In this document: positions 1-10,672 of the stretch, piece after piece
Layout of the letters: the number at the start of each line of letters is the position of its first letter
Numbering within the stretch: the stretch's first letter is position 1
Source: Antedon bifida
Lineage: Eukaryota > Echinodermata > Crinoidea > Comatulida > Antedonidae
Length of the DNA stretch: 64,000 nucleotides
Direction of reading: 5' to 3'
Assembly: GCA_963402885.1 (NCBI GenBank)
Contig: OY727095.1
Coordinates: 32,493,001-32,557,000, forward strand
The notes under the pieces: model-generated
Seen by the model: the letters and a program-made list of their open reading frames with translations, nothing else
Told to the model about the DNA's origin: nothing
The model's database searches: none
Made by a program: the position numbers and the translations under genes

Positions 1-1136
1 TTTTTAAGGTTATACATGTCAGGCGTTTTACATGAGGGTGGTTAGATCTTGGCGGTTTACACTGGAGTGATGTTTTTTTTATGGGTATACACGTCAGGCG
101 TTTCACATGAGGGTGGTTAGATCTTGGCGGTTGGCATCTAGAGTGATGTTTTTTTTTTAGGTTATACACGTCAGGCGTTTCACATGAGGGTGGTTAGATC
201 TTGGCGGTTTATGTCACGATTAATGGTTTTTTTAAGGGTATACACGTCAGGCGTTTTACATGAGGGTGGTTAGATCTTGGCGGTTTACATCTGGAGTGAT
301 GTTTTTTTTATGGGTATACATGTCAGGCGTTTCACATGACGGTGGTTAGATCTTGGCGGTTTATGTCACGATTAATGGTTTTTTTAAGGGTATACACGTC
401 AGGCGTTTTACATGAGGGTGGTTAGATCTGGGCAGTTTACATCTGGAGTGATGTTTTTTTTTTTAAGGTTATACACGTCAGGCGTTTTACATGAGCGTGG
501 TCAGATCTTGGCGGTTTACATCTGGAGTGATGTTTTTTTTATGGGTATACATGTCAGGCGTTTCACATGACGGTGGTTAGATCTTGGCGGTTTATGTCAC
601 GATTAATGGTTTTTTTAAGGGTATACACGTCAGGCGTTTTACATGAGGGTGGTTAGATCTGGGCAGTTTACATCTGGAGTGATGTTTTTTTTAAGGTTAT
701 ACACGTCAGGCGTTTTACATGAGCGTGGTCAGATCTTGGCGGTTTACATCTGGAGTGATGTTTTTTTTATGGGTATACATGTCAGGCGTTTCACATGAGG
801 GTGGTTAGATCTTGGCGGTTTATGTCACGATTAATGGGTTTTTTTAAGGGTATACACGTCAGGCGTTTTACATGAGGGTGGTTAGATCTTGGCGGTTTAT
901 GTCACGATTAATGGGTTTTTTTAAAAGGGTATACACGTCAGGCGTTTTACATGAGGGTGGTTAGATCTTGGCGGTTTACATCTGGAGTGATGTTTTTTTT
1001 AAGGTTATACACGTCAGGCGTTTTACATGAGGGTGGTTAGATCTTGGCGGTTTACACTGGAGTGATGTTTTTTTTATGGGTATACACGTCAGGCGTTTCA
1101 CATGAGGGTGGTTAGATCTTGGCGGTTGGCATCTAG
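1..1136. repeat. Satellite 1, ~76-bp unit, about 15 copies
   Basis: Tandem array that begins off the left edge. Each unit holds a T-run, GGTTATACACGTCAGGCG, a TTTTACATGAGGGTGG stretch and TTAGATCTTGGCGG. Spacing of the CAGGCG word is 75 to 77 bases. Two kinds of linker alternate irregularly: one reads CATCTGGAGTGATG, the other ATGTCACGATTAATGG. No open frame of note. It joins satellite 2 directly. Confidence 0.95.
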
Positions 1137-2395
1137 AGCAAAAATAGCTGCTATAGCAGTAACACTTAACCCTTGGACTTCAATAGCATAATAGCAAATC
1201 AATAGCAACCACAACTGCTTTTCCGGCTATAGCAAAAATAGCTGCTATAGCAGTCAGACTTAACCCTTAGACTTCAATAGCACAATAGCATATCATTAGC
1301 AATCACATCTGCTTTTCGAGCTATAGCAGAAATAGCTGCTATAGCAGTGAAACACTTAACCCTTCAAATTCAATAGCAAACTAGCTTATCAGTAGCAACC
1401 ACAACTGCTTTTCCAGCTATAGCAGAAGTAGCTGCTATAGCAGTGAAACACTTAGCCCTTACACTTCAATAGCATAATAGCATATCAGTAGCAGCCACAA
1501 CTGCTTTACGAGCTATAGCAAAAATAGCTGCTATAGCAGTAACACTTAACCCTTACACTTCAATAGCATAATAGCATATCAGTAGCAACCACAACTGCTT
1601 TTTCGGCTATAGCAAAAATAGCTGCTATAGCTGCAGTCAGAGTTAACCCTTAAACATCAATAGCACAATAGCATATCAGTAGCAGGTACATCTGCTTTTT
1701 GAGCTATAGCAGAAATAGCTGCTATAGCAGTAACACTTAACCCTTGAACTTCAATAGCATAATAGCAAATCAATAGCAACCATAACTGCTTTTCCAGCTA
1801 TAGCAAAATTAGCTGCTATAGCAGTTACACTTAACCCTTAGACTTCAATAGCACAATAGCATATCAGTAGCAACCACAACTGCTTTTCCTGCTATAGCAG
1901 AAATAGCTGCTATAGCGGTGAAACACTTAACCCTTACACTTCAATAGCATAATAGCGTATCAGTAGCAACCACAACTGCTTTTCCAGCTATAGCAAAAAT
2001 AGCTGCTATAGCAGTAACACATAACCCTTAGACTTCAATAGCATAATAGCAAATCAATAGCAACCATAACTGCTTTTCCAGCTATAGCAAAAATAGCTGC
2101 TATAGCAGTAACACTTAACCCTTGGACTTCAATAGCATAATAGCATATCAGTAGCAACCACAACTGCTTTTCGAGCTATAGCAAAAATAGCTGCTATAGC
2201 AGTAACACTTATCTCTCAGACTTCAATAGCACAATAGCATATCAGTAGCAACCACAACTGCTTTTCCAGCTATAGCAGAAATAGCTGCTATAGCAGTGAA
2301 ACACTTAGCCCTTAGACTTCAATAGCACAATAACATATCAGTAGCAACCACAACTGCTTTTCCAGCTATAAGCAGAAATAGCAATATTAGCATAA
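1137..2395. repeat. Satellite 2, ~94-bp unit, about 13 copies
   Basis: Tandem array with 94 to 96 bases between successive GCTGCTATAGCAG words. The unit is itself built from short words ATAGCA/AATAGC and contains the perfect palindrome CTGCTATAGCAG, so each unit can fold as a hairpin. It starts exactly where satellite 1 ends. Confidence 0.95.
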
Positions 2396-3910
2396 ATAGC
2401 ATGGTTAAAGCAACAGATAGCAAAAAAAACCTGTATGCTACAACACAAGTATAAGCTCTGAAAACTCCAAAATAACCAATCCTGCGCTTTACTCATACCA
2501 TTTTGAGCATATCGCTATTTGGGCACATCAAACTTTTATTGTCACATAACGTTTGATAGTGTAGACAGAGCTGAAAGCTCTCATAGATGTTTGTTTATTG
2601 TTTTTTTTTCTTTACATGAACAATCTGAAAGTAGGTTATTCATTATTATAACATTATTATCAACCTTGGCCCGAAACCATACATGAATTCACTGTTATTA
2701 ACAACAATCAAAGTTCCAGATGTTCAGGAAATTCAACTAATCAGTTATAACCTGTTTAGGTACTGAAGTAAGCCGCTACTGCAATCAACATAGTAACAGT
2801 AGCAAATCTTATATAATTATCTTGTTTAATGATATGGAACGAATTATCATTACTCGTTCAGAATTCAATAACGAGGAGTGATTTTTTTTTATTGATGATG
2901 TACGGTGGCTAGGCCTACCGGTGGTGGCAGATAGCTTATTCGGTGAAAGTATTCAGAGTGTGTGTAAATAATATAACAAGGCGAATGGTTTCGCGAGAAT
3001 CGGATTATCAGTATTGGTTGCTATATTTCTGGGTAGGCCTACTAGGCTGTAAAGTTACCACACAACCTGCGACACACCGGTATGACGTTTCATGATAACT
3101 GCGTCGCGCTACAGGTGCGCCGCTTTTTAACGAACGTCTATTATTTGACGCGACGAGTAGGCCTATTTTTAATATAAAGATCTTGCATTTACTGTTAGGT
3201 GCAAAATGTGATACCTATAAATGACATAAATCTGTCCGTGTTTTTCAATGTTTTTAATATAAAATAGAATCTCAGTGTGCCGAGAGTGAAGGAATAATAT
3301 AATCATTAAATATTCCAAATATGTCAGTAGGTGCTTGATAATTTGACATTGGGTCAAAAGAAGCACAAACGTGTGTTAATGATTGGCTTGCTTATAATTG
3401 TTAGCCTACACCAGGCTATCGAATGTTGCCATATCGTATGCACTACTGCTGGAGACATGAAAACATTCAACCTGCTGCAGGACGTAGAACGGAAATGACG
3501 TCAGTTTACTTTAAATCATTTACCATACTGTATTAATACAACAGAGACGTTCGGCCGATGAGAAATACTCCAAAACCTCATACATAGCAGCATATATAGT
3601 GGCGATAGATTCGGTACTATATTGTATGTTGGAATTAACGAAAACAAGATATACCCCAATTAAAAACTGGAATGTCTTGCAATTAATTGTAGGATATAGA
3701 GTTACTATTAAAACCCGAAAAAACACAAACTATCAGTCAAATGACCACCAATAAACCGACCACTGATATAATGACATTGACATTCGTTAGTGTGGTCTTA
3801 TACCAATACTGCATTGTATAATGTTCACGCTGTAATGATGATAATTATGATTTATCTAGCGCACCATACACACTCTGCTGCTTCATCGTTGTAAGTATAA
3901 CAACACTCAT
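2396..3910. other. Unassigned intergenic stretch
   Basis: No gene recognised. It holds one partial family-A element (2509-2572), TAGGCCTA octamers at 2910, 3034 and 3158, and an isolated perfect CRE-type word TGACGTCA at 3496-3503. Open frames here are short and unconvincing. Confidence 0.5.
2509..2572. mobile_element. Family-A MITE, right half only
   Basis: Ends in TTTGATAGTGTAGACAGAGCT, the right terminal repeat of the family-A palindromic element, preceded by the family's GGGCACATCA and GTCACATAA words. The left half is missing. Confidence 0.8.
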
Positions 3911-4394
3911 GTGAACGGACTGCTACCTGTATCTATGAAGGACCCATCTGAACGGACTGCTACCTGTATCTACGAAGGACCCATCTGAACGGACTGCTAC
4001 CTGTATCTACGAAGGACCCATCTGAACGGACTGCTACCTGTATCTACGAAGGACCCATCTGAACGGACTTCTACCTGTATCTACAAAGGACCCATCTGAA
4101 CGGACTGCTACCTGTATCTACGAAGGACTCATCTGAACGGACTGCTACCTGTATCTACGAAGGACCCATCTGAACGGACTGCTACCTGTATCTACGAAGG
4201 ACCCATCTAAACGGACTGCTACCTGTATCTACGAAGGACCCATCTGAACGGACTGCTACCTGTATCTACGAAGGACCCATCTGAACGGACTGCTACCTGT
4301 ATCTACGAAGGACCCATCTGAACGGACTGCTACCTGTATCTACGAAGGACCCATCTGAACGGACTGCAACCTGCTACCTGTAACTATGAAGGAA
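3911..4394. repeat. Minisatellite, 37-bp unit, about 13 copies
   Basis: Unit of 37 bases with GGACTGCTACCTGTATCTAC and GAAGGACCCATCTGAAC. Copies are nearly identical, which implies recent expansion or homogenisation. A few single-base variants mark individual units; the last copy is degenerate. Confidence 0.95.
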
Positions 4395-4846
4395 GATGTA
4401 TACGCCCGTTGATCTTGTGTTCTGGATACCGACGAGGAAGTGATTACTGTGCCTATATCCGAGTTTACTTAAGAAACGTCGGAACACCTCACTATGACTC
4501 GACAACGAACACCTCCCACCTTAGGTCTAGCAACCGTCACGCCCACATACATAACAAACATATCATAACAATCAGAATAATTTATATTAAATAGTTTATT
4601 CTTTATTAATCAATTCGTGAAAAAATGCTTTTAATATCGAAATTATATCTTTCCTAAAACATGAAAGACACATATGCATACATAATATAAATGGCTTGTC
4701 GGAAGGCAAAATAAACTCGTCAATATCTGTGATTTATATTCATTAGAGTATATAGCGGCATTACGGCTATATACCATGGCAATTACTCTCAGAAAAAACT
4801 GGCCGTTTTGTGATGAACAACGTTGAAAGTGAAGACATTTATTTGC
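4395..4846. other. Unassigned intergenic stretch
   Basis: Nothing recognised. Short AT-rich open frames only. Confidence 0.4.
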
Positions 4847-5195
4847 CAAGATAAGCTTAGCTTTATTATTTGCTGTACAGTGTTATTAATGTCCCCATAC
4901 CTAATCGTAACAACCTCAGATAAGGGCAGCAAAACTCACGTGAAATATGAAGTTTGGCAATAGTGGTTTAGACAGACAATAGGCCTATAGTAATACAAAT
5001 TGATTACAGTCTTATCAGTAATAACGGTTGCATTGTTCGCATTATCACAAGAATCTAATATTTCTCTGTTCCTAGTAGTATTATGATTTATCATATCCTT
5101 ACATAATATTAAATATAATGTGTTATTAATTAAATGATATTAATCAGTGATTTTTAAATTATATACGAGTATTATTTTATAGTTGTTAGTATTGG
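4847..5195 (+). repeat. Direct repeat flanking the PKI-like gene, left copy
   Basis: About 349 bases that recur at 7060-7397 in the same orientation with two substitutions and two small indels. One indel is a TAGGCCTA (4980-4987) where the other copy has only TA. The pair brackets the PKI-like gene. The ends do not look like LTR ends (no TG...CA) and I saw no target duplication. No coding content. Confidence 0.9.
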
Positions 5196-5582
5196 TTTTA
5201 CATTTAAGTATTAATTATGCTTAATTACTACAATATAATGTAAGACAAACAGTTCCAGTGAATTGTACAGTATCGTGCATTCACTAAGTCTTTATGCGAG
5301 TTGGAAATGTCAAGTAGGCTCGCCGAGAACAAAACTTGCCGACTAAAAAAGAACTTGAGTGAAGAATCTATCAATATGTTGACGTAGGTAACTTGTACAG
5401 TGGTTAGTCTGTGTGTTTCTAAAATGTCAAAGTTCGTCTGAGTTTGGTTAAACATAAGCCCTGCTTATAAATCATTAGTTGAACATTATACCGCTGTGAT
5501 TATTGACTTGTATTTATATATCATTGTTTATAATAAACGAGTTATGCATTGAAAAAAAGTCCTGCAAGAAAACAACTGTTTT
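5196..5582. other. Downstream flank of the PKI-like gene
   Basis: AT-rich sequence that would include the 3' untranslated region of the minus-strand PKI-like gene. No clear AATAAA on that strand close to the stop; a TATAAA-type variant near 5515-5530 is the nearest candidate. Confidence 0.35.
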
Positions 5583-6038
5583 TTACCATGGTCTTAATCC
5601 ATATTTCCCGCGGTGCTTTGATCCAAGTGAGCTTATTCTCTGTCGGCTTTTGTCGTCAAGTATGGCTAACGCGTCTGGTAACGCGTTCCTTCGACGACGA
5701 TAACAGGGAATGTTCATAATGTCCTTATCAATGACATTCGAAAGCTGTCCTCCTCCTAGGCTCACATTGTGTTCATCTGCTGCGTTGTGCTTGTTATTGG
5801 CGACATCGTATGACAAAATAGACAAGAAACATTCAGATGAACTGGTGGTAACGTGCGGTAAATCACAGGTTTCATTGTGTTCCTCGTCGTCACTGGTATA
5901 GTTCGGCAAACCAAGAAGAGGTACTCTAAGGTTCTGCAGCTGGTTAGGCTCAATACCTTCCATCACATTCGGCAATGCGTTGCGCCTTGCCATTCTTCGT
6001 TCTGAGTAGCATGTTGTATCCTGGCCAAATTCTTCCAT
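5583..6038 (-). CDS. PKI-like protein with two PKA pseudosubstrate motifs
   Basis: Intronless frame of 151 aa from the ATG at 6038. An in-frame ATG 33 codons upstream exists, but the downstream one puts the first motif at the same distance from the N-terminus as in vertebrate PKI. Seen: RRMARRNALP at residues 14-23 and RRRRNALPD at 114-122. Each has Arg-Arg-Asn-Ala-Leu, with Ala where a PKA substrate has Ser. Known family: PKI blocks the catalytic subunit of cAMP-dependent protein kinase with RRNA(I/L), helped by an upstream Arg (present in motif 1) and an aromatic residue (Tyr11, shifted by one). LRVPLLGL after motif 1 fits a class-2 nuclear export signal. Linker is acidic and Ser/Asn-rich. 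C-terminus is basic. Inference: a two-headed PKA inhibitor. A retrocopy or a chance match is less likely, because two matching motifs occur. Confidence 0.72.
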   Translation of the reverse strand: MEEFGQDTTCYSERRMARRNALPNVMEGIEPNQLQNLRVPLLGLPNYTSDDEEHNETCDLPHVTTSSSECFLSILSYDVANNKHNAADEHNVSLGGGQLSNVIDKDIMNIPCYRRRRNALPDALAILDDKSRQRISSLGSKHRGKYGLRPW

Positions 6039-6241
6039 TTCCACTGTGTTGTTGTTTATAGTATTAGTTACTTGAATTCGTTGGATGAAAAATATCAAAT
6101 GATAAAGTCTGAAATAAAAGCTGGTATATACCCACAAGTATAAAACACCTCTGTATTTAGGTATGATGTAATCTCGTATTTTCCAGCTCTTTTGTTTGTC
6201 AGGTTGCTTTAGTGTATGAGCTCTTTGTAAAGCACCAGTGC

Positions 6242-6356
6242 TTTATAGATTACGAACTATGACGTCACGGTTAGTCACGGGCATGTGTAAAAAGGATGAA
6301 TCAATCATTACGTAATCAAAGCCAATATTTCGAGCCAATGGAAAGACAGTGGGCGG
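6242..6356 (-). promoter_or_regulatory. CRE-TATA promoter of the PKI-like gene
   Basis: Read on the minus strand: GC box (6351-6356, GGGCGG on plus), two CCAAT boxes (6321-6326 and 6334-6339 as GCCAAT on plus), the bZIP palindrome ATTACGTAAT (6307-6316), a perfect CRE TGACGTCA (6260-6267) and CTATAAAG (6242-6249). The CRE-to-TATA gap is about 10 bases. A start site near 6215 would give a 5' UTR of roughly 175 bases. The CCAAT and GC boxes could also serve the plus strand, where a TATAAAT lies at 6382, but no gene follows there. Confidence 0.6.
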
Positions 6357-6698
6357 AGTCAACGACTTTTACTGTATACAGTATAAATCAAATGATATTG
6401 AAACGAGCAAGTGAAGTGCTTGTCTGGTTATTTTATCAAAACATTTCATGTAAACATATATTCATAATGTCATCATTTTAAAGTAGGTAAAAGTACGTTG
6501 TAAGCACTCTTGAATCATTTGTTATTTCAATTGATTTGGGCGGTGCATTCCCTAAGATTTCATTTATAGTGTATAATCCTATTGAGAACCTATCTTCCAT
6601 GTTCCCATGGCATAAGTTGTTTATTTATGACAACGTATGTTTACTAAACAAATGTTGAAACCTAGATTTGCTTTCTATAACGTGTTCTTAATATTAAA
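6357..6698. other. Upstream flank of the PKI-like gene
   Basis: No gene recognised. A plus-strand TATAAAT at 6382 is the only notable word. Confidence 0.4.
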
Positions 6699-6812
6699 AG
6701 CTTGGTTCCCACTGAACGCAACGCAAGCGCGCCGCAAGGGACTGAGCTATGACGCGATGGATCATAAAAAATGTCGCGTGCGTTTTGTCCATGTTTTCTT
6801 GCGTCCCAGTAA
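6699..6812. mobile_element. Family-B MITE, degenerate
   Basis: Begins AGCTTGGTTCCCACT and continues with ACGCAACGCAAGCG, as in family B, but the right terminal repeat is lost or altered. Confidence 0.65.
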
Positions 6813-6821
6813 CGAGCTTAA

Positions 6822-6956
6822 CGCTTGGTTCCCACTAGCGACGCAAGGACGTAACGCAACGTAAGTGATTTGAGCAATCACACGCGATGGATTATTCGAA
6901 CTCGCTTGCGTTGCGCGTACGTCCTTGTGTTGTGTCTCTAGTGGGAACCAAGGCTT
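6822..6956. mobile_element. Family-B MITE
   Basis: Inverted ends GCTTGGTTCCCACTAG and CTAGTGGGAACCAAGGC enclose inverted ACGCAACG-rich arms. Confidence 0.85.
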
Positions 6957-7059
6957 TAGAGGACACCGTTAATAGCATAAGGAGGCACTGCAAAAATATC
7001 AATGATGGGTGCTAGACTAGGCATCGGTGCTCACAGAGACAATTATTCGTCACGTTCGT
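6957..7059. other. Spacer between family-B MITE and right direct repeat
   Basis: Short spacer; nothing recognised. Confidence 0.4.
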
Positions 7060-7397
7060 CAAGATAAGCTTAGCTTTATTATTTGCTGTACAGTATTATT
7101 CCCCATACCTAATCGTAACAACCTCAGATAAGGGCAGCAAAACTCACGTGAAATATGAAGTTTGGCAATAATGGTTTAGACAGACAATATAGTAATACAA
7201 ATTGATTACAGTCTTATCAGTAATAACGGTTGCATTGTTCGCATTATCACAAGAATCTAATATTTCTCTGTTCCTAGTAGTATTATGATTTATCATATCC
7301 TTACATAATATTAAATATAATGTGTTATTAATTAAATGATATTAATCAGTGATTTTTAAATTATATACGAGTATTATTTTATAGTTGTTAGTATTGG
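7060..7397 (+). repeat. Direct repeat flanking the PKI-like gene, right copy
   Basis: Second copy of the 4847-5195 segment, 338 bases. The TA at 7188-7189 occupies the site that carries TAGGCCTA in the left copy. Confidence 0.9.
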
Positions 7398-7948
7398 GAA
7401 AAGTGTAATTTCGTCAGTGTGATACCACGAGAATTATTGCATAAGAAATTGAAACCTATGTAGGCCTACCAGGGACTTGCACTTGGACTCAAATAGATTG
7501 TGTTTATCATATTTTACAATTCGTGTATTTATTTAACAAACTGACAACAGTAAACTGTCTGTCACCTAAATATCACACATTAATCATTTTCACGTTATGA
7601 CGTGTTCTGCTTGTTCGTATCGAATAATCACCTACTTAAAACTGCGTGATTTAAGCGCGTACAGTCGGGCGGATTTTATCTGGACTAAACTCACTACCTG
7701 CGTCGTGTGTATCAATATCATGATGGCTGTTGTATTATCAATCAATATTATATCAAAATGCCATCTGTTATAGTCTAAATAATGCAAGACCAATTATAAG
7801 TAGTTATCCAGTGTTAACGCAATCTCCATGCTCATATAATGGTACATTATACAAAAACAACAGCAAAAAAACACAGTGTAAAAAAGGTAAAAGTCCCGTA
7901 TTCAATTCTGAACATAGGGTAATGCACTGTTAGGAGCTCATTTTACTA
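7398..7948. other. Unassigned intergenic stretch
   Basis: No gene recognised. One TAGGCCTA at 7461. Confidence 0.4.
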
Positions 7949-8106
7949 AGCTTGGTTCCCACTAGGACGAAACGTAAGGACGTAACGCAACACAAAGTGA
8001 TTTCACCAATCACAAGGGATAGATTATTCAAAAAATCGCGTGTGATTGGTCAACTCGCTTGCGTTGCGTCTACGTCTTTGCGTTACGTCCTAGTGGGAAC
8101 CACGCT
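7949..8106. mobile_element. Family-B MITE
   Basis: AGCTTGGTTCCCACTAGGAC to GTGGGAACCACGCTT. The central ACCAATCAC...GTGATTGGT arms can form a long hairpin. Flanked by TAA/TTAA-type sites. Confidence 0.9.
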
Positions 8107-8128
8107 TAAGCATCTGCATTATGTGGTA

Positions 8129-8283
8129 AGGTGGACCATTCCTTTCCACGCCGCCTTATCCTCCCTAGTATTTTCAACCAGGTACTCATTTACAGCTGAG
8201 TGGACTGGGAGTTGTCAGGAATTGAACCAGGTCTCTCTTGTGTTACAGTCAAGATGTCCTAACCACTCGACTAAGTAACTCCT
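8129..8283 (-). mobile_element. tRNA-derived SINE
   Basis: On the minus strand the head (8282 to about 8207) looks like a tRNA. Acceptor arms GGAGTT/AACTCC pair, the A-box is TAGTCGAGTGG and the B-box GGTTCAATTCC. A body containing CAGCTGTAAATGAGTACCTGG-type sequence follows on the minus strand. The extra body and lack of a clean cloverleaf argue against a working tRNA gene. Confidence 0.75.
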
Positions 8284-9794
8284 ATACAACACAGTGTACA
8301 GTGTGCATTTTCGGGTCGTAGTTCTTTCCCCAAATCAAGGACCAGTAGGCCTAATTAAACATCGATATTACTAACACTCACATTACAAACTAAAGTCACA
8401 CAATGATACACCTGCAATAAACAGATCAAGAATATCAAAGCAAAACATAGGCGGATCCAGGGGTTGGGATATAACTCGCCCCGGGCCCTTTTATTATTAA
8501 GGCATACGTTATTTTTTTAAACCTATCAATTAAAAATCTGATTTCACAATATAACTAGGTGTAAGGGCCAACCCTAACGACCTATACTATATACGAAAGA
8601 AAGGGGGGGGGGGGGGGGGTGTCAAATTCTTTATAATCAAGTTAATGCAGGAGATATGATTGGATGTTTTTTTATTTTATACAGATATGAATTATATTGT
8701 AGCTCTGATGTTGGTCTCCATGCAGGAACCACTAGTAGTGGGGGGGGGGGGGGATGAGCTGTATTTTTTCTTACCATCAGAACTACAAAACTTCAAAAAA
8801 TGTTCGTCCTCAACTACAGGCCTACAATATATAATATCGTTGGTTAGACATTCAGTTTTAACAAAGCACGCTAAATACGAACAGCTACGATATAATTCAT
8901 ATCTGTTTAAAGGGAAAGAAAACAACAGCCATATCTCCAATGCTTAATTAACTTAATTATAAAGAATTTGAAAGGCCCCTTTCTTTCGATTCTGTCAATT
9001 AGTCAAGCCGGTGCGTAATCCACGTGGCTGTGACACAAAATGTCAACAAGCAGCCACGGTGCCCACAAAACGTCAATTCAACTTAACTGCCGCTGCACAG
9101 TCATTTTGACTCACTGGAATTTTAAATCTTTAAGACATCCTCTCGTTATTAGATGTTAAGTGATTCATATTTCGTTCTTATTGTTTTTTATCAACATGAT
9201 TTACAGTTGTCTTGTTATGTAAATGATTACATTACTTGCTGATGGTGCATACTGCTAGGCAATAGGCCTAAACTAAACCTATAATAGAAAGTCTTTAACG
9301 CCCTTTGTCGTAGAAAGTAGGGGCGTGCAAAAAAACGCCACGATTTTAAGGAGAATTGGTCTTTAAAGTATGTCTTTAAATTGCCACTGTGGTCGTGCTA
9401 TTATTTCAATGTGATTGTTAAAGATCGTAATTTTTTTAAACATGACAGCATTATGGGGAAGAAGAAAGTGTGCCGACTCAAGATTATTGAAATCGGGAGC
9501 AATTTAACTTGGAATTATTATCAAATCCCGACATATTAATCCATATCAAATCCAAATAATCTTCTACAATAGTGATTATATTAGATGACAGATATAGTGC
9601 ATAGTCATAATATGTATCTTTATGGTTCTTGAATGATATGGTAAATCAAGGAAAACCGCCAACCATAAAAAACGCTGAGTTTCTGTGACTTGACAAGACA
9701 TTTAAATATGAAAACAAAAAACAACTCAAATGTTCTCAACATGTCCACCTCTCTCGTAGCCGCTTAAAGGCTTATAAAGCAGTGCCAGATCTAA
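8284..9794. other. Unassigned intergenic stretch
   Basis: No gene recognised. Holds poly-G runs at 8603-8619 (17 G) and 8740-8753 (14 G) and TAGGCCTA at 8346 and 9263. Confidence 0.45.
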
Positions 9795-9942
9795 AGCTCT
9801 GTCTACACTATTAAACTAGTATGATGTGCACAAATATGGTAGTTTTATGCTTAAATTACGGTAGTGATATGACATCATCATGTTCATATATGGGCACATA
9901 ACATATTTTTGTCACATAAAGTTTGATAGTGTAGACAGAGCT
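9795..9942. mobile_element. Family-A MITE
   Basis: AGCTCTGTCTACACTATTAA at the left, mirrored as TTTGATAGTGTAGACAGAGCT at the right; flanked by TAA/TTA. Confidence 0.9.
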
Positions 9943-10280
9943 TTACGTTGCATCCAAAGACACTGGCACAAGTCCATTTACCTTGTTCAGTCTCATCGGA
10001 CTATCCCCACAAGGAGACTATTGCGTGTGGAATTATTGATAAGGAAGTATTGATACCCAAAACCCGGATGTTAAGATTCCAAATGATTAATAACATATGT
10101 AATATATTGAAAGCAGTCAAGCGTGACAAAATGAAACATGACCTAATTCATTTCATATAATAATTTAGTGGGTCAATCCTTATGAAGAACAAAGATTGCA
10201 ATAACGTTTTAAAACTTTGTTTGGATGGCGGAACACCAAAACACCTACTCTTAATTTAAAGGTCATTCTCATAGAAAGAC

Positions 10281-10672
10281 AGGCTCATTTACACTAGGAC
10301 GATAACGATCGACGATAAATAGATAAGCATGCATTTTTATTACATATTATAACAAAAGAAATTAGAAAGGTGTTTCGTTCTATAACTATAGGACAATCAT
10401 TTATGCTGTCTTTGAGAAAAAAACAATATTTTTTAATCACAATCAAATGACGTCATGATTATTAAAAGCAATAAAATCGAAATGTCACGATATTATTATC
10501 TTATCAATCATGACGTAATTTGATTAGACGTGTGAAAATATCATCAAAGGAATCATATAGTATCCTATAGTTAGGATGGAAACTTCTTAGATTTCTTTTG
10601 TTTTATGTATGAAAAATGCATGTTTATCTATTTATATCGTCGATCGTTATCATCCTAGTGTAAATGGGCCTT
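10281..10672. mobile_element. Family-E long palindromic element
   Basis: About 390 bases with near-perfect inverted ends of 60 bases or more. Left arm has CATTTACACTAGGACGATAA and CGATCGACGATAAATAGATAA; the right arm mirrors it, ending CCTAGTGTAAATGGGCC. Contains TGACGTCA near 10450. No coding content, so a non-autonomous DNA transposon. A diverged relative is at 41765-42012. Confidence 0.8.

Noticed and set aside
1..1136. Telomere or subtelomere repeat because of GAGGGTGGTTAG words
   Set aside because: There is no TTAGGG run; the unit is a 76-bp satellite.
6296..6481. Plus-strand frame downstream of CCAAT, GC and TATA words
   Set aside because: The frame has no recognisable features, and the same boxes are better placed for the minus-strand PKI-like gene.
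4847..7397. LTR retrotransposon carrying the PKI-like gene as cargo
   Set aside because: The 340-bp repeats lack TG...CA ends, and I see no primer site, polypurine tract, pol genes or target duplication.
8207..8282. Functional tRNA gene on the minus strand
   Set aside because: Acceptor arms pair, but the anticodon arm is irregular and a SINE body follows.
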